NCBI RefSeq assembly: GCF_900177725.1
Contig: NZ_FXAT01000002.1
Span: forward strand, 310,001-374,000
Reading direction: 5' to 3'
DNA length: 64,000 nucleotides
Source of the DNA: Paraburkholderia susongensis
GTDB taxonomy: Bacteria; Pseudomonadota; Gammaproteobacteria; Burkholderiales; Burkholderiaceae
Shown in pieces: positions 26,695 to 34,639 of the stretch. The notes under the pieces were generated by a model that searched no databases, was not told where the DNA came from, and saw only the letters and a list, made by a program, of their open reading frames with translations. Both the position numbers and the translations under genes were made by a program. Position 1 is the stretch's first letter, and each line of letters opens with the position of its first letter.

Positions 26695-27480
26695 TCATTC
26701 CACGAAGTACTGACGCTGGATCCGCGCCGCCGACGTGGTGAGAATGGCGACTGCCCGTTCGCCGATCTCCTTCGAATAACGTACGACCGGTATCGCAAGA
26801 TTCAACGATCCGAGCGGGAAGCCGCTCGCTGACAGGATGGGCACACCGACACCCACGATGCCCGGCGTGAATTCTTCCATGGAATGCGCGAAACCTTTCT
26901 TGCGCACGTCTTCCAGCGTGGCGAGCAAGGCTTTCTTGGTGGAGATCGTGTTCTTCGTGAAGCGCTCGAACGTGACCGCACGCATGTATTCCTCACGCAT
27001 CACGTCAGGAAGATAAGCAAGAATCGCCTTGCCGCCGGACACGGCATAGAGCGGCGCGAGATCACCGAGCCGCATGTGCGATTGCAGGCGCTGCTGACTG
27101 ATGACCGTGGCCACGACTTCGACCTGCTCGCCCTTCAGTTGGTTGAGCGCACACGATTCCGCGGTCTGCTGCGTGATGTCGCGCAAAACCGGCTCCGCAC
27201 ACGCGATCAGGCTGCGCACCTGGTTCGACTGCTGTGCGAGCTTAAGAATGGCGTCGCCGAGCCGGTAGCGCTTGGTCTCGGCCACGAAGCGCAAGTAGCC
27301 GCGGTCCGTGAGATTGCGAATCAGCTTCGTCAAGCTGCTCTTCGGGATGCCGAGCGCCTCGGCTATTTCCACATGCGACATTTCACGGCCCCATTGAGCC
27401 AGAAGCTCTAGCAGGTCCAAGGTTCGGTCGGCCGATTTCACGGTACTCGCTGTCTCGACATCGTTCGTGCGCATGGTCAT
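26695..27480 (-). CDS. IclR-family transcriptional regulator
   Basis: This protein of 261 residues has an N-terminal winged helix (SHVEIAEALGIPKSSLTKLI) and a C-terminal IclR effector domain (SMEEFTPGIVGVGVPILSASG and GSLNLAIPV). An open frame continues upstream, but ATG 27480 with AAGGA four bases before fits best; ATG 27495 is an alternative. It is divergent from the operon starting at 27670. Two TGTTC-N8-GAACA sites lie in the shared region, and a third lies upstream of 25158, so it likely controls both units. Confidence 0.85.
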   Translation of the reverse strand: MTMRTNDVETASTVKSADRTLDLLELLAQWGREMSHVEIAEALGIPKSSLTKLIRNLTDRGYLRFVAETKRYRLGDAILKLAQQSNQVRSLIACAEPVLRDITQQTAESCALNQLKGEQVEVVATVISQQRLQSHMRLGDLAPLYAVSGGKAILAYLPDVMREEYMRAVTFERFTKNTISTKKALLATLEDVRKKGFAHSMEEFTPGIVGVGVPILSASGFPLGSLNLAIPVVRYSKEIGERAVAILTTSAARIQRQYFVE

Positions 27481-27488
27481 CTGGTCCT

Positions 27489-27506
27489 TGTTCATATATG
27501 GGAACA
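27489..27506. promoter_or_regulatory. Candidate IclR operator, proximal site
   Basis: TGTTCATATATGGGAACA is an inverted repeat with 5-bp arms and an 8-bp spacer. It overlaps the start region of the IclR gene, which suggests autoregulation. Confidence 0.5.
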
Positions 27507-27590
27507 TGGTATACCGCGTCGGGTAAATGTCAAGCAGGCCGGGCTGAGGGCTTGCGCATCCGCTCAAGAGCAGAATCACCAAATAATTCT

Positions 27591-27608
27591 TGTTCCTTAC
27601 CAAGAACA
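27591..27608. promoter_or_regulatory. Candidate IclR operator, distal site
   Basis: TGTTCCTTACCAAGAACA repeats the TGTTC-N8-GAACA layout 102 bases from the first site; the arms extend to CTTGTTC/GAACAAG. It lies about 60 bases before the rightward epimerase gene. Confidence 0.5.
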
Positions 27609-27669
27609 AGTTCACAATTGGATTAACCGATTGAACTTCAACTGAACGACGCATACTTGCGAGGAAAGC

Positions 27670-28491
27670 ATGGAAAGCATCGCGCAAGGCTTTGGGGGAA
27701 GCACTTTCTCATTCATGTGGCAAGACACAGCGCTCGCCGCGATGCGGAAGATGCAGAAGCTGGACCTGAACGACTTCGACGTGCTGGTCGTCCCCGGTCA
27801 TCTTTGGCCCGATGAGCTTTCCGCAACGGATCGGTCCGGCCTCGCGGCCGTCTTGAGAAACGAAGGCATCCGCATCGAGTCGCTCAATCTTCCGGCGCTC
27901 GATCTCAACCTCGTCAGTCGCGTCGAAGAATTCCGGCGCTACTCCGTTGACCTGTATGTCCGCACGATGCAACTCGCCGCCGATCTCGGCGCCCGCGCCG
28001 TAGTCGTGGTTCCCGGCAGGGTTTCATCGCTGTTTCCGCCGCCGCCCGAAGATTCGGAACCGTTGCTTCGAGACAGCCTGGAACAGCTTCTTCGGATTGC
28101 CGAGCGGCTCGATAAGAAGATCTTCGTCGAGCTTCATCCGCAAACGCCCATTCCGACCACCGACGCGATGCTTGCCTTTCTCGATGGGCTGGCCCATGAA
28201 AAACTTCAGATTGCCTACGACGTCTCGAACGCCGAATTCGTCGGAGAAGATCAGTCCGGCGCGATCAGGCGGTCTGGCAAGCGCATCGGGCAACTGCATC
28301 TTTCCGATGGCACACGCAGCCAGTGGCGCCATGACCGTGTCGGCCTTGGAACGGTGCGCTTCGATGAAATCCTGAGCGCACTGAAAGAAACGGGAGTTTC
28401 CGCAACCTCCATTCTCGAGATCATTTCCTCGTCACCACTGGAGGATTTGAGCGCGTCTGCCGATGCGCTCAAGCGCAGCGCAATCGATTAA
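27670..28491 (+). CDS. Sugar phosphate isomerase/epimerase-like TIM-barrel protein
   Basis: This 273-residue member of the AP2Ec/xylose-isomerase-like family has the repeating beta-strand motifs DVLVVPGHLW, IESLNLPALDLN, GARAVVVVPGRV, KKIFVELHPQTPIP and LQIAYDVSNAEFVG, and a late GQLHLSDGTRSQW typical of the metal-binding His-Asp end. It begins a rightward operon with three alpha/beta hydrolases and is divergent from the IclR regulator. The reaction is not known. Confidence 0.72.
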   Translation: MESIAQGFGGSTFSFMWQDTALAAMRKMQKLDLNDFDVLVVPGHLWPDELSATDRSGLAAVLRNEGIRIESLNLPALDLNLVSRVEEFRRYSVDLYVRTMQLAADLGARAVVVVPGRVSSLFPPPPEDSEPLLRDSLEQLLRIAERLDKKIFVELHPQTPIPTTDAMLAFLDGLAHEKLQIAYDVSNAEFVGEDQSGAIRRSGKRIGQLHLSDGTRSQWRHDRVGLGTVRFDEILSALKETGVSATSILEIISSSPLEDLSASADALKRSAID

Positions 28492-28514
28492 CCGAACTAA
28501 CGGACCTTTCTACC

Positions 28515-29390
28515 ATGCGTTCTTCTCAAGATGCTGTCCCAATGCCCTCGTCGTTCGAACACCGGTCTGCAATCGTGAACGATGTCAATCTGCACTACGT
28601 GATCGGTGGCAAGGCGCTGGGTTCCGCGCCGCTGATGCTCCTCATCCACGGCTTCCCGCAAAACTGGTGGTGCTGGAACGGCGTCATCGCCGAACTGGGA
28701 GAGCGATATACCGTCGTCGCGCCGGACCTCAAGGGCGTCGGCTTATCCGACAAACCAGCGGGCGGATATACGAAGCGCGAGATGGCCGCCGATCTCCACG
28801 CTCTCGTCGAGAGCCTGCACGGAGCACCCGCGCATATTGTCGGCCACGATATCGGCGGGATGATTGCCTACGCTTACGCAAGCTGCTATCCCGCGCGTTC
28901 GCTCACGATCATCGATGTGACCCTTCCCGGTATCGGCGATTGGGATCAGGTGATCTCGGATCCGCGTGTCTGGCATTTCGCCTTTCATCAAAAGCGCGAT
29001 CTGCCTGAAGCCTTGATCGTCGGCGGGCGGGAGCACGTGTACATCAGTTCGTTCATCCATCAGCAAACATTCCGCCGAGGCTCGATCTCCCTTTCGGACA
29101 TCAACGAGTATGTCGAGGCATACCGGCAGCCGGGCGCGTTTCGCTCGGCCATGGAGATGTACCGCCAGTTCCCTCAGGACGCAATCGACAACCGCAGTGC
29201 AGGACGACTTCCCGAAGAACTCCCGGTGCTCGCCATTGGCGGCGAAAGGCGCTGGGCAGGCCGCGTCGGCGAACGTCTCGGCACGGTGTCGTCGAAAGTG
29301 ACGAGCGTCTCGATTCCAGATGCCGGTCATTTCGTCGCCGAAGAGCAGCCCGGGCGCGTCATCGACGCGATATTTCAATTCTGCGGGTGA
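28515..29390 (+). CDS. Alpha/beta hydrolase, epoxide hydrolase/dehalogenase type
   Basis: This 291-residue cytoplasmic hydrolase has the oxyanion motif HGFPQNWWCW (residues 45-54), the nucleophile elbow GHDIGG with Asp112, and a late GHFVAEE holding the catalytic His. An Asp rather than Ser nucleophile is the mark of haloalkane dehalogenases, haloacid-type dehalogenases and epoxide hydrolases. It starts 23 bases after the epimerase and is the first of three related hydrolases in a row (28515, 29572, 30457). The substrate is unknown. Confidence 0.8.
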   Translation: MRSSQDAVPMPSSFEHRSAIVNDVNLHYVIGGKALGSAPLMLLIHGFPQNWWCWNGVIAELGERYTVVAPDLKGVGLSDKPAGGYTKREMAADLHALVESLHGAPAHIVGHDIGGMIAYAYASCYPARSLTIIDVTLPGIGDWDQVISDPRVWHFAFHQKRDLPEALIVGGREHVYISSFIHQQTFRRGSISLSDINEYVEAYRQPGAFRSAMEMYRQFPQDAIDNRSAGRLPEELPVLAIGGERRWAGRVGERLGTVSSKVTSVSIPDAGHFVAEEQPGRVIDAIFQFCG

Positions 29391-29418
29391 AAAAACAAAA
29401 AGACCAAGGAGACCTGGC

Positions 29419-29505
29419 GTGGAAGCCGAATCGAAAATCGACATCAAGACATTCCTGGACGGCCGGCCCTTGTGTTCCTTCCAGATTCGCATCGTTCTAT
29501 TCCGA
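29419..29505 (+). pseudogene. 5' remnant of an aromatic acid MFS symporter
   Basis: A GTG preceded by AAGGAG opens a frame reading VEAESKIDIKTFLDGRPL then CSFQIRIVLF, the highly typical N-terminus of AAHS-family aromatic acid:H+ symporters. The sequence then departs from the family where the first helix should continue. The following 66 bases encode unrelated residues before the next hydrolase starts. The promoter-proximal end of a transporter gene has survived a deletion of about 1.2 kb. Confidence 0.7.
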
Positions 29506-29571
29506 TGTCGCGTCTGCCGACATGCCAGCGTCGGGTATCGAAGATGTCGCCACCTTCGCAAGAGAATCAGG

Positions 29572-30447
29572 ATGATCCACGAAAACATTCCGTTTCGCTC
29601 TCACCGCCTGCATGATGGACGACTAGCCTATCGTCGCAGCACAGCGGCAAATGCCAGGCAAACCGTGCTGCTTCTGCATGGTTGGCCGCAAACATCCTGG
29701 GCGTGGCGGCGTGTCATGCCTCTGCTGAGTCAGCAGTTCGACGTCATCGCGCCCGACCTCCCCGGCTTCGGCGATTCCTCGAAACCCGAGTCGGGCTTCG
29801 ACAAGAAGACCATCGCGCAAAGGCTTCACGAGTTGATCGAAGCGCTGGGTATAGAAAGGATGGCGATCGTCGGTCACGATCTGGGTGGCCACGTTGCGTA
29901 TGCTTACGCTGCCCAGTGGCCGGAAGCGGTCAGCCACTTCGTCTTTGTCGAAAGCAGTCTTCCGGCATTCGGACAGGAAGAAGCGATGGACGTATCGCGC
30001 GGTGGAAGCTGGCACTTCGGCTTCAACATGGCCGGCGACATATCGGAATCGCTCGTCGAAGGTCGCGAATTTCTCTTCGTGAACCACTTCGTGCGCCGGG
30101 AGTCCGTTGGCGTATTCGATCCCGATTCGATCAGCAACAGCGACATCGACGTCTACGCCCAGGCGCTCGCGCGTCCAGGCGCTTTGCGTTGCTCCTTTAG
30201 TTACTACAGGGCCTTGCCGCGCGACCGGCAAGACAACGTCATCTGGGGCAAGACACCGCTTTCGATGCCCGCGTTGAGTATAGGCGGGCAATGGGGTTAT
30301 GGGGCGGCTTCCGCTCGGACGCTTCGACGTGTCGCGACGAATGTCTCGGACGTCGTCATTGACGACTGTGGTCACTACGTTCCCGAAGAGCGGCCTGTCG
30401 AATTCGCCAAGGCGGTGAGCGGATTCATATCGAATGAAACTGCGTAA
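29572..30447 (+). CDS. Alpha/beta hydrolase, epoxide hydrolase/dehalogenase type
   Basis: This 291-residue hydrolase has LLHGWPQTSWAW (residues 35-46), the nucleophile elbow GHDLGG with Asp103, and CGHYVPEE with the catalytic His. The frame is open further upstream, but that part is the transporter remnant, so ATG 29572 (MIHENIPFRSH) is chosen. It lies between two relatives in the same operon and resembles the upstream one more than the downstream one. It is probably a duplicate with a shifted substrate. Confidence 0.8.
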   Translation: MIHENIPFRSHRLHDGRLAYRRSTAANARQTVLLLHGWPQTSWAWRRVMPLLSQQFDVIAPDLPGFGDSSKPESGFDKKTIAQRLHELIEALGIERMAIVGHDLGGHVAYAYAAQWPEAVSHFVFVESSLPAFGQEEAMDVSRGGSWHFGFNMAGDISESLVEGREFLFVNHFVRRESVGVFDPDSISNSDIDVYAQALARPGALRCSFSYYRALPRDRQDNVIWGKTPLSMPALSIGGQWGYGAASARTLRRVATNVSDVVIDDCGHYVPEERPVEFAKAVSGFISNETA

Positions 30448-30456
30448 TGAGGTTAT

Positions 30457-31335
30457 ATGGAAACAGGTCATATCGAAGGATTCGAATCGCGCCGGCTTGC
30501 CGGTCACGGTGTCCAGATCGATTCGCTCGTTGGCGGTTCAGGTCCGCCACTTCTTTTATTGCATGGCGCGCCACAGACGCGGGTCTGCTGGAGCGCAGTC
30601 GCACCGGCGCTGGCGGAACACTTCACGGTGGTCGTACCCGACCTTCGCGGATATGGCCGAAGCGACAAACCGCGCGGTGGCGGCGATCACTCGGCCTACT
30701 CGAAGCGCGAGTTGGCACTAGACCAGATAGCGACGATGGACGCCCTCGGATTCGGGCGCTTCAGCGTGGCCGGACACGATCGCGGAGGACGTGTCGCCTA
30801 CCGTCTTGCGCTCGACCATCCCGAGCGCATCGACCGTCTTGCCGTGCTCGATATCGTACCGACGAGCGACGCGATGGCGGCATTCGACCAGCATTCTGCA
30901 TTGCGTTTCTGGCACTGGGCGTTTCAGGCGCTCGACGAACCGTTTCCGGAGCGCATGATCGGCAACGATCCCGCCTTCTACGTCGAGACCATGTTGAGCG
31001 CGCATGCATCCAAAGGCTTTCGGTTCGATCCGTCGAACGTCGCCGACTATCTGAAAAGTATCAGCGACCCCGCCGCGATACACGCTATGTGCGAAGACTA
31101 TCGGGCAGCATGGACCTTTGACCGTGAGCTGGACGATTCTGAACGGGGCGTCCGAACCATTGAAGCGCCTGTTTTCGTTCTTTGGGGACAAGAAACGCCA
31201 GCGGCGAATTCCCCGTTGGAAAAATGGCGCCGCTGGGCGAACGTAGTGGATGGTCGCGCCATCTCGTGCGGGCATTTTTTGCCCGAGGAGGCCCCCGTCG
31301 AAACCGCAACGGCGCTTCTACAATTTTTCTCCTGA
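30457..31335 (+). CDS. Fluoroacetate/haloacetate dehalogenase-like hydrolase
   Basis: This 292-residue hydrolase has LLHGAPQTRVCW (35-46), the elbow GHDRGGR with Asp108, Arg109 and Arg112, and His153-Trp154 in LRFWHWAF. In the well-studied fluoroacetate dehalogenase (as I recall its numbering) Asp110, Arg111, Arg114 and His155-Trp156 bind the carboxylate and the halide; here each is present with the same offset of two. The catalytic His is in CGHFLPEEAP. The enzyme should replace the halogen of a short haloacid by a hydroxyl group. It is ten bases downstream of the preceding hydrolase. Confidence 0.78.
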   Translation: METGHIEGFESRRLAGHGVQIDSLVGGSGPPLLLLHGAPQTRVCWSAVAPALAEHFTVVVPDLRGYGRSDKPRGGGDHSAYSKRELALDQIATMDALGFGRFSVAGHDRGGRVAYRLALDHPERIDRLAVLDIVPTSDAMAAFDQHSALRFWHWAFQALDEPFPERMIGNDPAFYVETMLSAHASKGFRFDPSNVADYLKSISDPAAIHAMCEDYRAAWTFDRELDDSERGVRTIEAPVFVLWGQETPAANSPLEKWRRWANVVDGRAISCGHFLPEEAPVETATALLQFFS

Positions 31336-31556
31336 CGGGCCGAATAGCGTGCAAGCCGCGCCACCTCGATCAGGCCGGGCAAGCGCAGTGGCACATGAGC
31401 AAGTGCCCGGTCCAGCGAAGCGAAGGTATCGCATAGTAGAACCAGGTGATGTCGAAAATCTAAATAACCCTCATCGTTCTCGCTTCGTTAGCAACTCAGT
31501 TGAGCGAGAGCCGCACGGAGCCCAACCGGGTATCTGCAAAGTAAACTGGAGTCGAC

Positions 31557-32327
31557 ATGGAATTGGAACGCAGGAATCAGGAGTCACGCGATAAGGCGCC
31601 TACAACTTTCGTGCTTTTGCACGGCGCCTGGCATGGCGGCTGGTGCTACCGCGACACCGCACGTGTGTTGCGCGCGTCCGGCCACACCGTCTACACCCCC
31701 ACCCTCACGGGCGTCGGCGAGCGGGCGCATCTCAACAACCAGAACATCACGCTGGAAACTCACATCCGCGATGTGTGTGGCGTGCTGGAGGCCGAGGAGC
31801 TCTCGGACGTTGTCCTCCTCGGCCACTCCTATGGCGGCATGGTCATTACCGGTGTGGCTGACCGCATGAGCGATCGCATCAAGTCTCTGGTCTACCTGGA
31901 CGCCTTCGTTCCCGAGCACGCGCAGTCGCTCAACGATTGCCTTCAGGTGGCGCTATCCAAAGAGAACGCCGGTGCATTTCTATCGGCCTTTCGAACAAGC
32001 GCAATGACCGGTAACAGTGGTTTGACACAGCCAATCCCGGCAGCGGCCTTCAACGTAGAGCCGAAGAACCACGCGTGGATCGACCGCCGTTGTTCGCCTC
32101 AGGCACTCGCCACGTTCGAGAATCAAATCCTTCTCACGGGACGCGGATCGGCGATCGAAGATCGGTTGTTCATTCTTGCCGAAGGATGGGATCCGAGTCC
32201 TTTTCCGTATTTCGCCAGGCAGGTCACCGGAAAAGCAGGTTGGCGCGTCTCCACGGTACCGTGCGGTCACGATGTGATGGTTGATATGCCGGTCGAGCTC
32301 GCCAATCTACTGATGACGCTTACATAG
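31557..32327 (+). CDS. Alpha/beta hydrolase, plant-methylesterase-like (EstC family)
   Basis: This 256-residue serine hydrolase has HGAWHGGWCY (residues 22-31), the nucleophile elbow GHSYGGM with Ser91, and a late PCGHDVMVDMP holding the catalytic His. The sequence resembles salicylate/jasmonate methylesterase-like and EstC-type esterases that cleave small aromatic esters. It lies 221 bases downstream of the dehalogenase-like gene with no close operon partner. It may release an aromatic acid for the catabolic genes nearby. Confidence 0.75.
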   Translation: MELERRNQESRDKAPTTFVLLHGAWHGGWCYRDTARVLRASGHTVYTPTLTGVGERAHLNNQNITLETHIRDVCGVLEAEELSDVVLLGHSYGGMVITGVADRMSDRIKSLVYLDAFVPEHAQSLNDCLQVALSKENAGAFLSAFRTSAMTGNSGLTQPIPAAAFNVEPKNHAWIDRRCSPQALATFENQILLTGRGSAIEDRLFILAEGWDPSPFPYFARQVTGKAGWRVSTVPCGHDVMVDMPVELANLLMTLT

Positions 32328-32475
32328 TTTTCGGCTTTGTCGACTTGCCGCACCAAAGCACCAAAGCAGGAAAGACGGCAAAGACGCGCAGATCCTGGAA
32401 AGCCCGGGACGGATTTTGGATGAGTTCAGTGAATTCACGCCACGCGACGAAGCGGGTTGCGTACGAAGTCATCCG

Positions 32476-33417
32476 TCAGTGAGACGCAGCGAAATCGTCG
32501 ATTGTTGCAGCTGGAGATAGCGCGAACGATGCCCGCATATCTCGAGCCTCATCGACAGGCGAGCGTCCGAAAAAACGCTTGAACTCGCGACTGAACTGCG
32601 AAGGACTTTCGTAACCGACACGCGCCGCAGCGGAGGCGGCCGTCAAACCGTCGCGAATCATCAGCAGGCGCGCCTGATGCAGACGCGTCGACTTGATGTA
32701 CTGGATCGGGGTGGTCAGCGTGACGGTTCTGAAGTTGACGTGAAACGCGGGCACGCTCATTCCCGCCTCTTCCGCGAGACGGCTGACATCCAATGGCTGG
32801 GCATAGTCGGTGTGGATGCGCCGCAGCGCTTTCGCCACCCTGCCGAAGCGGCCCTGATGCGCGAGCGCAGCCCTCATCGCTGCGCCACGTTCTCCGATCA
32901 ATACCCGGTAGCAGATCTCCCGCACGATTGCAGGCCCCAGTACCTCGGCGTCGAGAGGTGACGTCAGGGCTTGCAGCAAGCGCAAGGCCGCTTCGGCGAG
33001 GTCTCCCTCGAGCGGCGTCGACACGATCCCTAGCGGTACACCTTGCTGGTGGAATCCGCCGCGATCGATCGTCAGTATCAGGTCACTCAACTCGATCAGA
33101 TCGAGGCGCAACGACACGGCAAGCATCGGCTCGGACTCGCTCGCTTCGGTTTCAGTCGAGAACGGCAGCGGCACGGACAGGATCAGATAATGCTGGGCAT
33201 CGTAGACATACACCTCCTCGCCCAGAAAACCCAGCTTGCGCCCCTGGCACACGATCACGATGCTTGGCTCGTATAGCACTGGCGTGCGCCCGAGCGGCCG
33301 GTTCGAGCGCATGAACCGCACGCCTTCGAGTGCGGACTGGGTATACCCCTCATTCGGCGCCAGACGCTGAAGCAGGCTCACCATCCTTGCGGAGACCGGG
33401 TTGTCGGCTACTGTCAC
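32476..33417 (-). CDS. AraC-family regulator with AraC_N-type sensor domain
   Basis: This 313-residue protein is a close paralogue of the product of 19830-20780: the same N-terminal cupin-like domain (RTPVLYEPSIVIVCQGRKLG, VYVYDAQHYLILSVPLPF) and the same AraC HTH (MSVPAFHVNFRTVTLTTPIQY, GYESPSQFSREFKRFFG). It is divergent from an SDR gene at 33693, mirroring the arrangement of its paralogue with an aldehyde dehydrogenase. It likely activates that SDR. Confidence 0.85.
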   Translation of the reverse strand: MTVADNPVSARMVSLLQRLAPNEGYTQSALEGVRFMRSNRPLGRTPVLYEPSIVIVCQGRKLGFLGEEVYVYDAQHYLILSVPLPFSTETEASESEPMLAVSLRLDLIELSDLILTIDRGGFHQQGVPLGIVSTPLEGDLAEAALRLLQALTSPLDAEVLGPAIVREICYRVLIGERGAAMRAALAHQGRFGRVAKALRRIHTDYAQPLDVSRLAEEAGMSVPAFHVNFRTVTLTTPIQYIKSTRLHQARLLMIRDGLTAASAAARVGYESPSQFSREFKRFFGRSPVDEARDMRASFALSPAATIDDFAASH

Positions 33418-33692
33418 GAGGGTTCCTCTTTCACCGGATCAGGTGGGGGAATTCTACTGGATACGATCGACCGGCAGCATTCCAATTCAATAGGAATAGG
33501 CAATACCGCGATTGCCGTGTGTATTCGCATGCAGGCGCCCGGCTCATAAGATGGGTCATCGGTTGCACGGTACAGCCGAAGTGCCCGGGAGACGGCGGCA
33601 TGAGCGTAGCGCTCAAGTAAGGTGCTGACCGAGTTCTTTTAAATCATGACATTTGCTTAAGTTTGCACTGCTTATTTATCAAGGAAATTATC

Positions 33693-34541
33693 ATGAGCAA
33701 TTCTACGAAAATCTGGTTCGTCACCGGCGCATCGAAAGGCATCGGTCAACGACTCGTGCGGCAACTCCTCGCGCGAGGCGATCGCGTCGCCGCGACCTCG
33801 CGAACCGTGGCGTCGCTGACCGAGGCAATCGGCCCCGCCTCGGGGCAGTTTCTTCCGCTGCAAGTGGACCTGACCCATGACCAGAGCGTGCGCTCGGCCG
33901 TCGCACAGACCATAAGGACCTTCGGCAAGATCGATGTGATTGTCAATAACGCTGGCTACGCGCAGCAGGGAACCATCGAAGCCCTGTCGGACGAGGAGCT
34001 TCGGCAAAATTTCGAAGTCAACCTGTTCGCGCCGCTGTCTGTACTGCGGCACGCGCTCCCGCATCTGCGCGAGCAGCGTGGCGGGCATGTCATCAACATC
34101 GCCTCGATCGTCGGTTACCAGGGCGGCTACGCAGGCTGGGGCAGCTATGTGGCGAGCAAGTTCGCGCTCGCCGGCCTGACCGAGTCTCTCGCGGCCGAGG
34201 TGGCCGAGTTCGGCATCAAGGCGACGGTGGTGTACCCCGGTCCGGTGCGCACGGAGTTCTTGTCGAGCGGCGCGCTGGCGGTGGCCAAACGGCAGATCGA
34301 TGAGTACGCCGAAGCCAGGGCGTCGCTCGATCTGCACCTGGACACACTGCACGGTCATCAGGCCGGCGATCCGGACAAGCTGGCCACGTTGATCATGCAG
34401 GCCGTGGATGTTGCCGATTCACCGTTACACCTGTTCGCCGGCAAGATCGCCAACGAACTGGCGGCGCTGAAAGCCGCGGCGGTCCAACGCGATCTTGATG
34501 CATGGAAAGGTTCATCCGAAGCGACGGACTTTGTCGAGTAA
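33693..34541 (+). CDS. Short-chain dehydrogenase/reductase
   Basis: This protein of 282 residues has the cofactor motif TGASKGIG (residues 9-16), NNAGYA, the catalytic Ser in NIASIVGYQGG and the Tyr-Lys pair in GSYVASKFALAG. It is longer at the C-terminus than minimal SDRs, as in the YbbO/retinol-dehydrogenase-like oxidoreductases. AAGGAAA precedes the ATG at 33693; the longer open frame is not used. It is controlled by, or at least divergent from, the AraC gene and followed by a strong terminator. Confidence 0.85.
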   Translation: MSNSTKIWFVTGASKGIGQRLVRQLLARGDRVAATSRTVASLTEAIGPASGQFLPLQVDLTHDQSVRSAVAQTIRTFGKIDVIVNNAGYAQQGTIEALSDEELRQNFEVNLFAPLSVLRHALPHLREQRGGHVINIASIVGYQGGYAGWGSYVASKFALAGLTESLAAEVAEFGIKATVVYPGPVRTEFLSSGALAVAKRQIDEYAEARASLDLHLDTLHGHQAGDPDKLATLIMQAVDVADSPLHLFAGKIANELAALKAAAVQRDLDAWKGSSEATDFVE

Positions 34542-34553
34542 CTTCAAAGCCGG

Positions 34554-34580
34554 GCGGCGCCCTGCGATGGGCGCCGCTTT
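34554..34580 (+). terminator. Terminator hairpin after the SDR gene
   Basis: GCGGCGCCC and GGGCGCCGC form a nine-base-pair GC stem with a six-base loop followed by TTT. It separates the SDR from the convergent Gfo/Idh gene. Confidence 0.7.
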
Positions 34581-34639
34581 CCCGGAGAAATCCAATCTCC
34601 AGGGAAATAGCGGGCGCAACGGCTTTCCAGCCCGGGTCT

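Noticed and set aside
29320-29571. N-terminal extension of the second hydrolase
   Set aside because: The extension is the out-of-frame end of the first hydrolase plus the transporter remnant; the hydrolase fold starts at 29572.
31098-31394. Possible regulator fragment antisense to the dehalogenase-like gene end
   Set aside because: A short stretch resembling a helical segment was seen, but it is antisense to a well-supported gene and matches no family convincingly.
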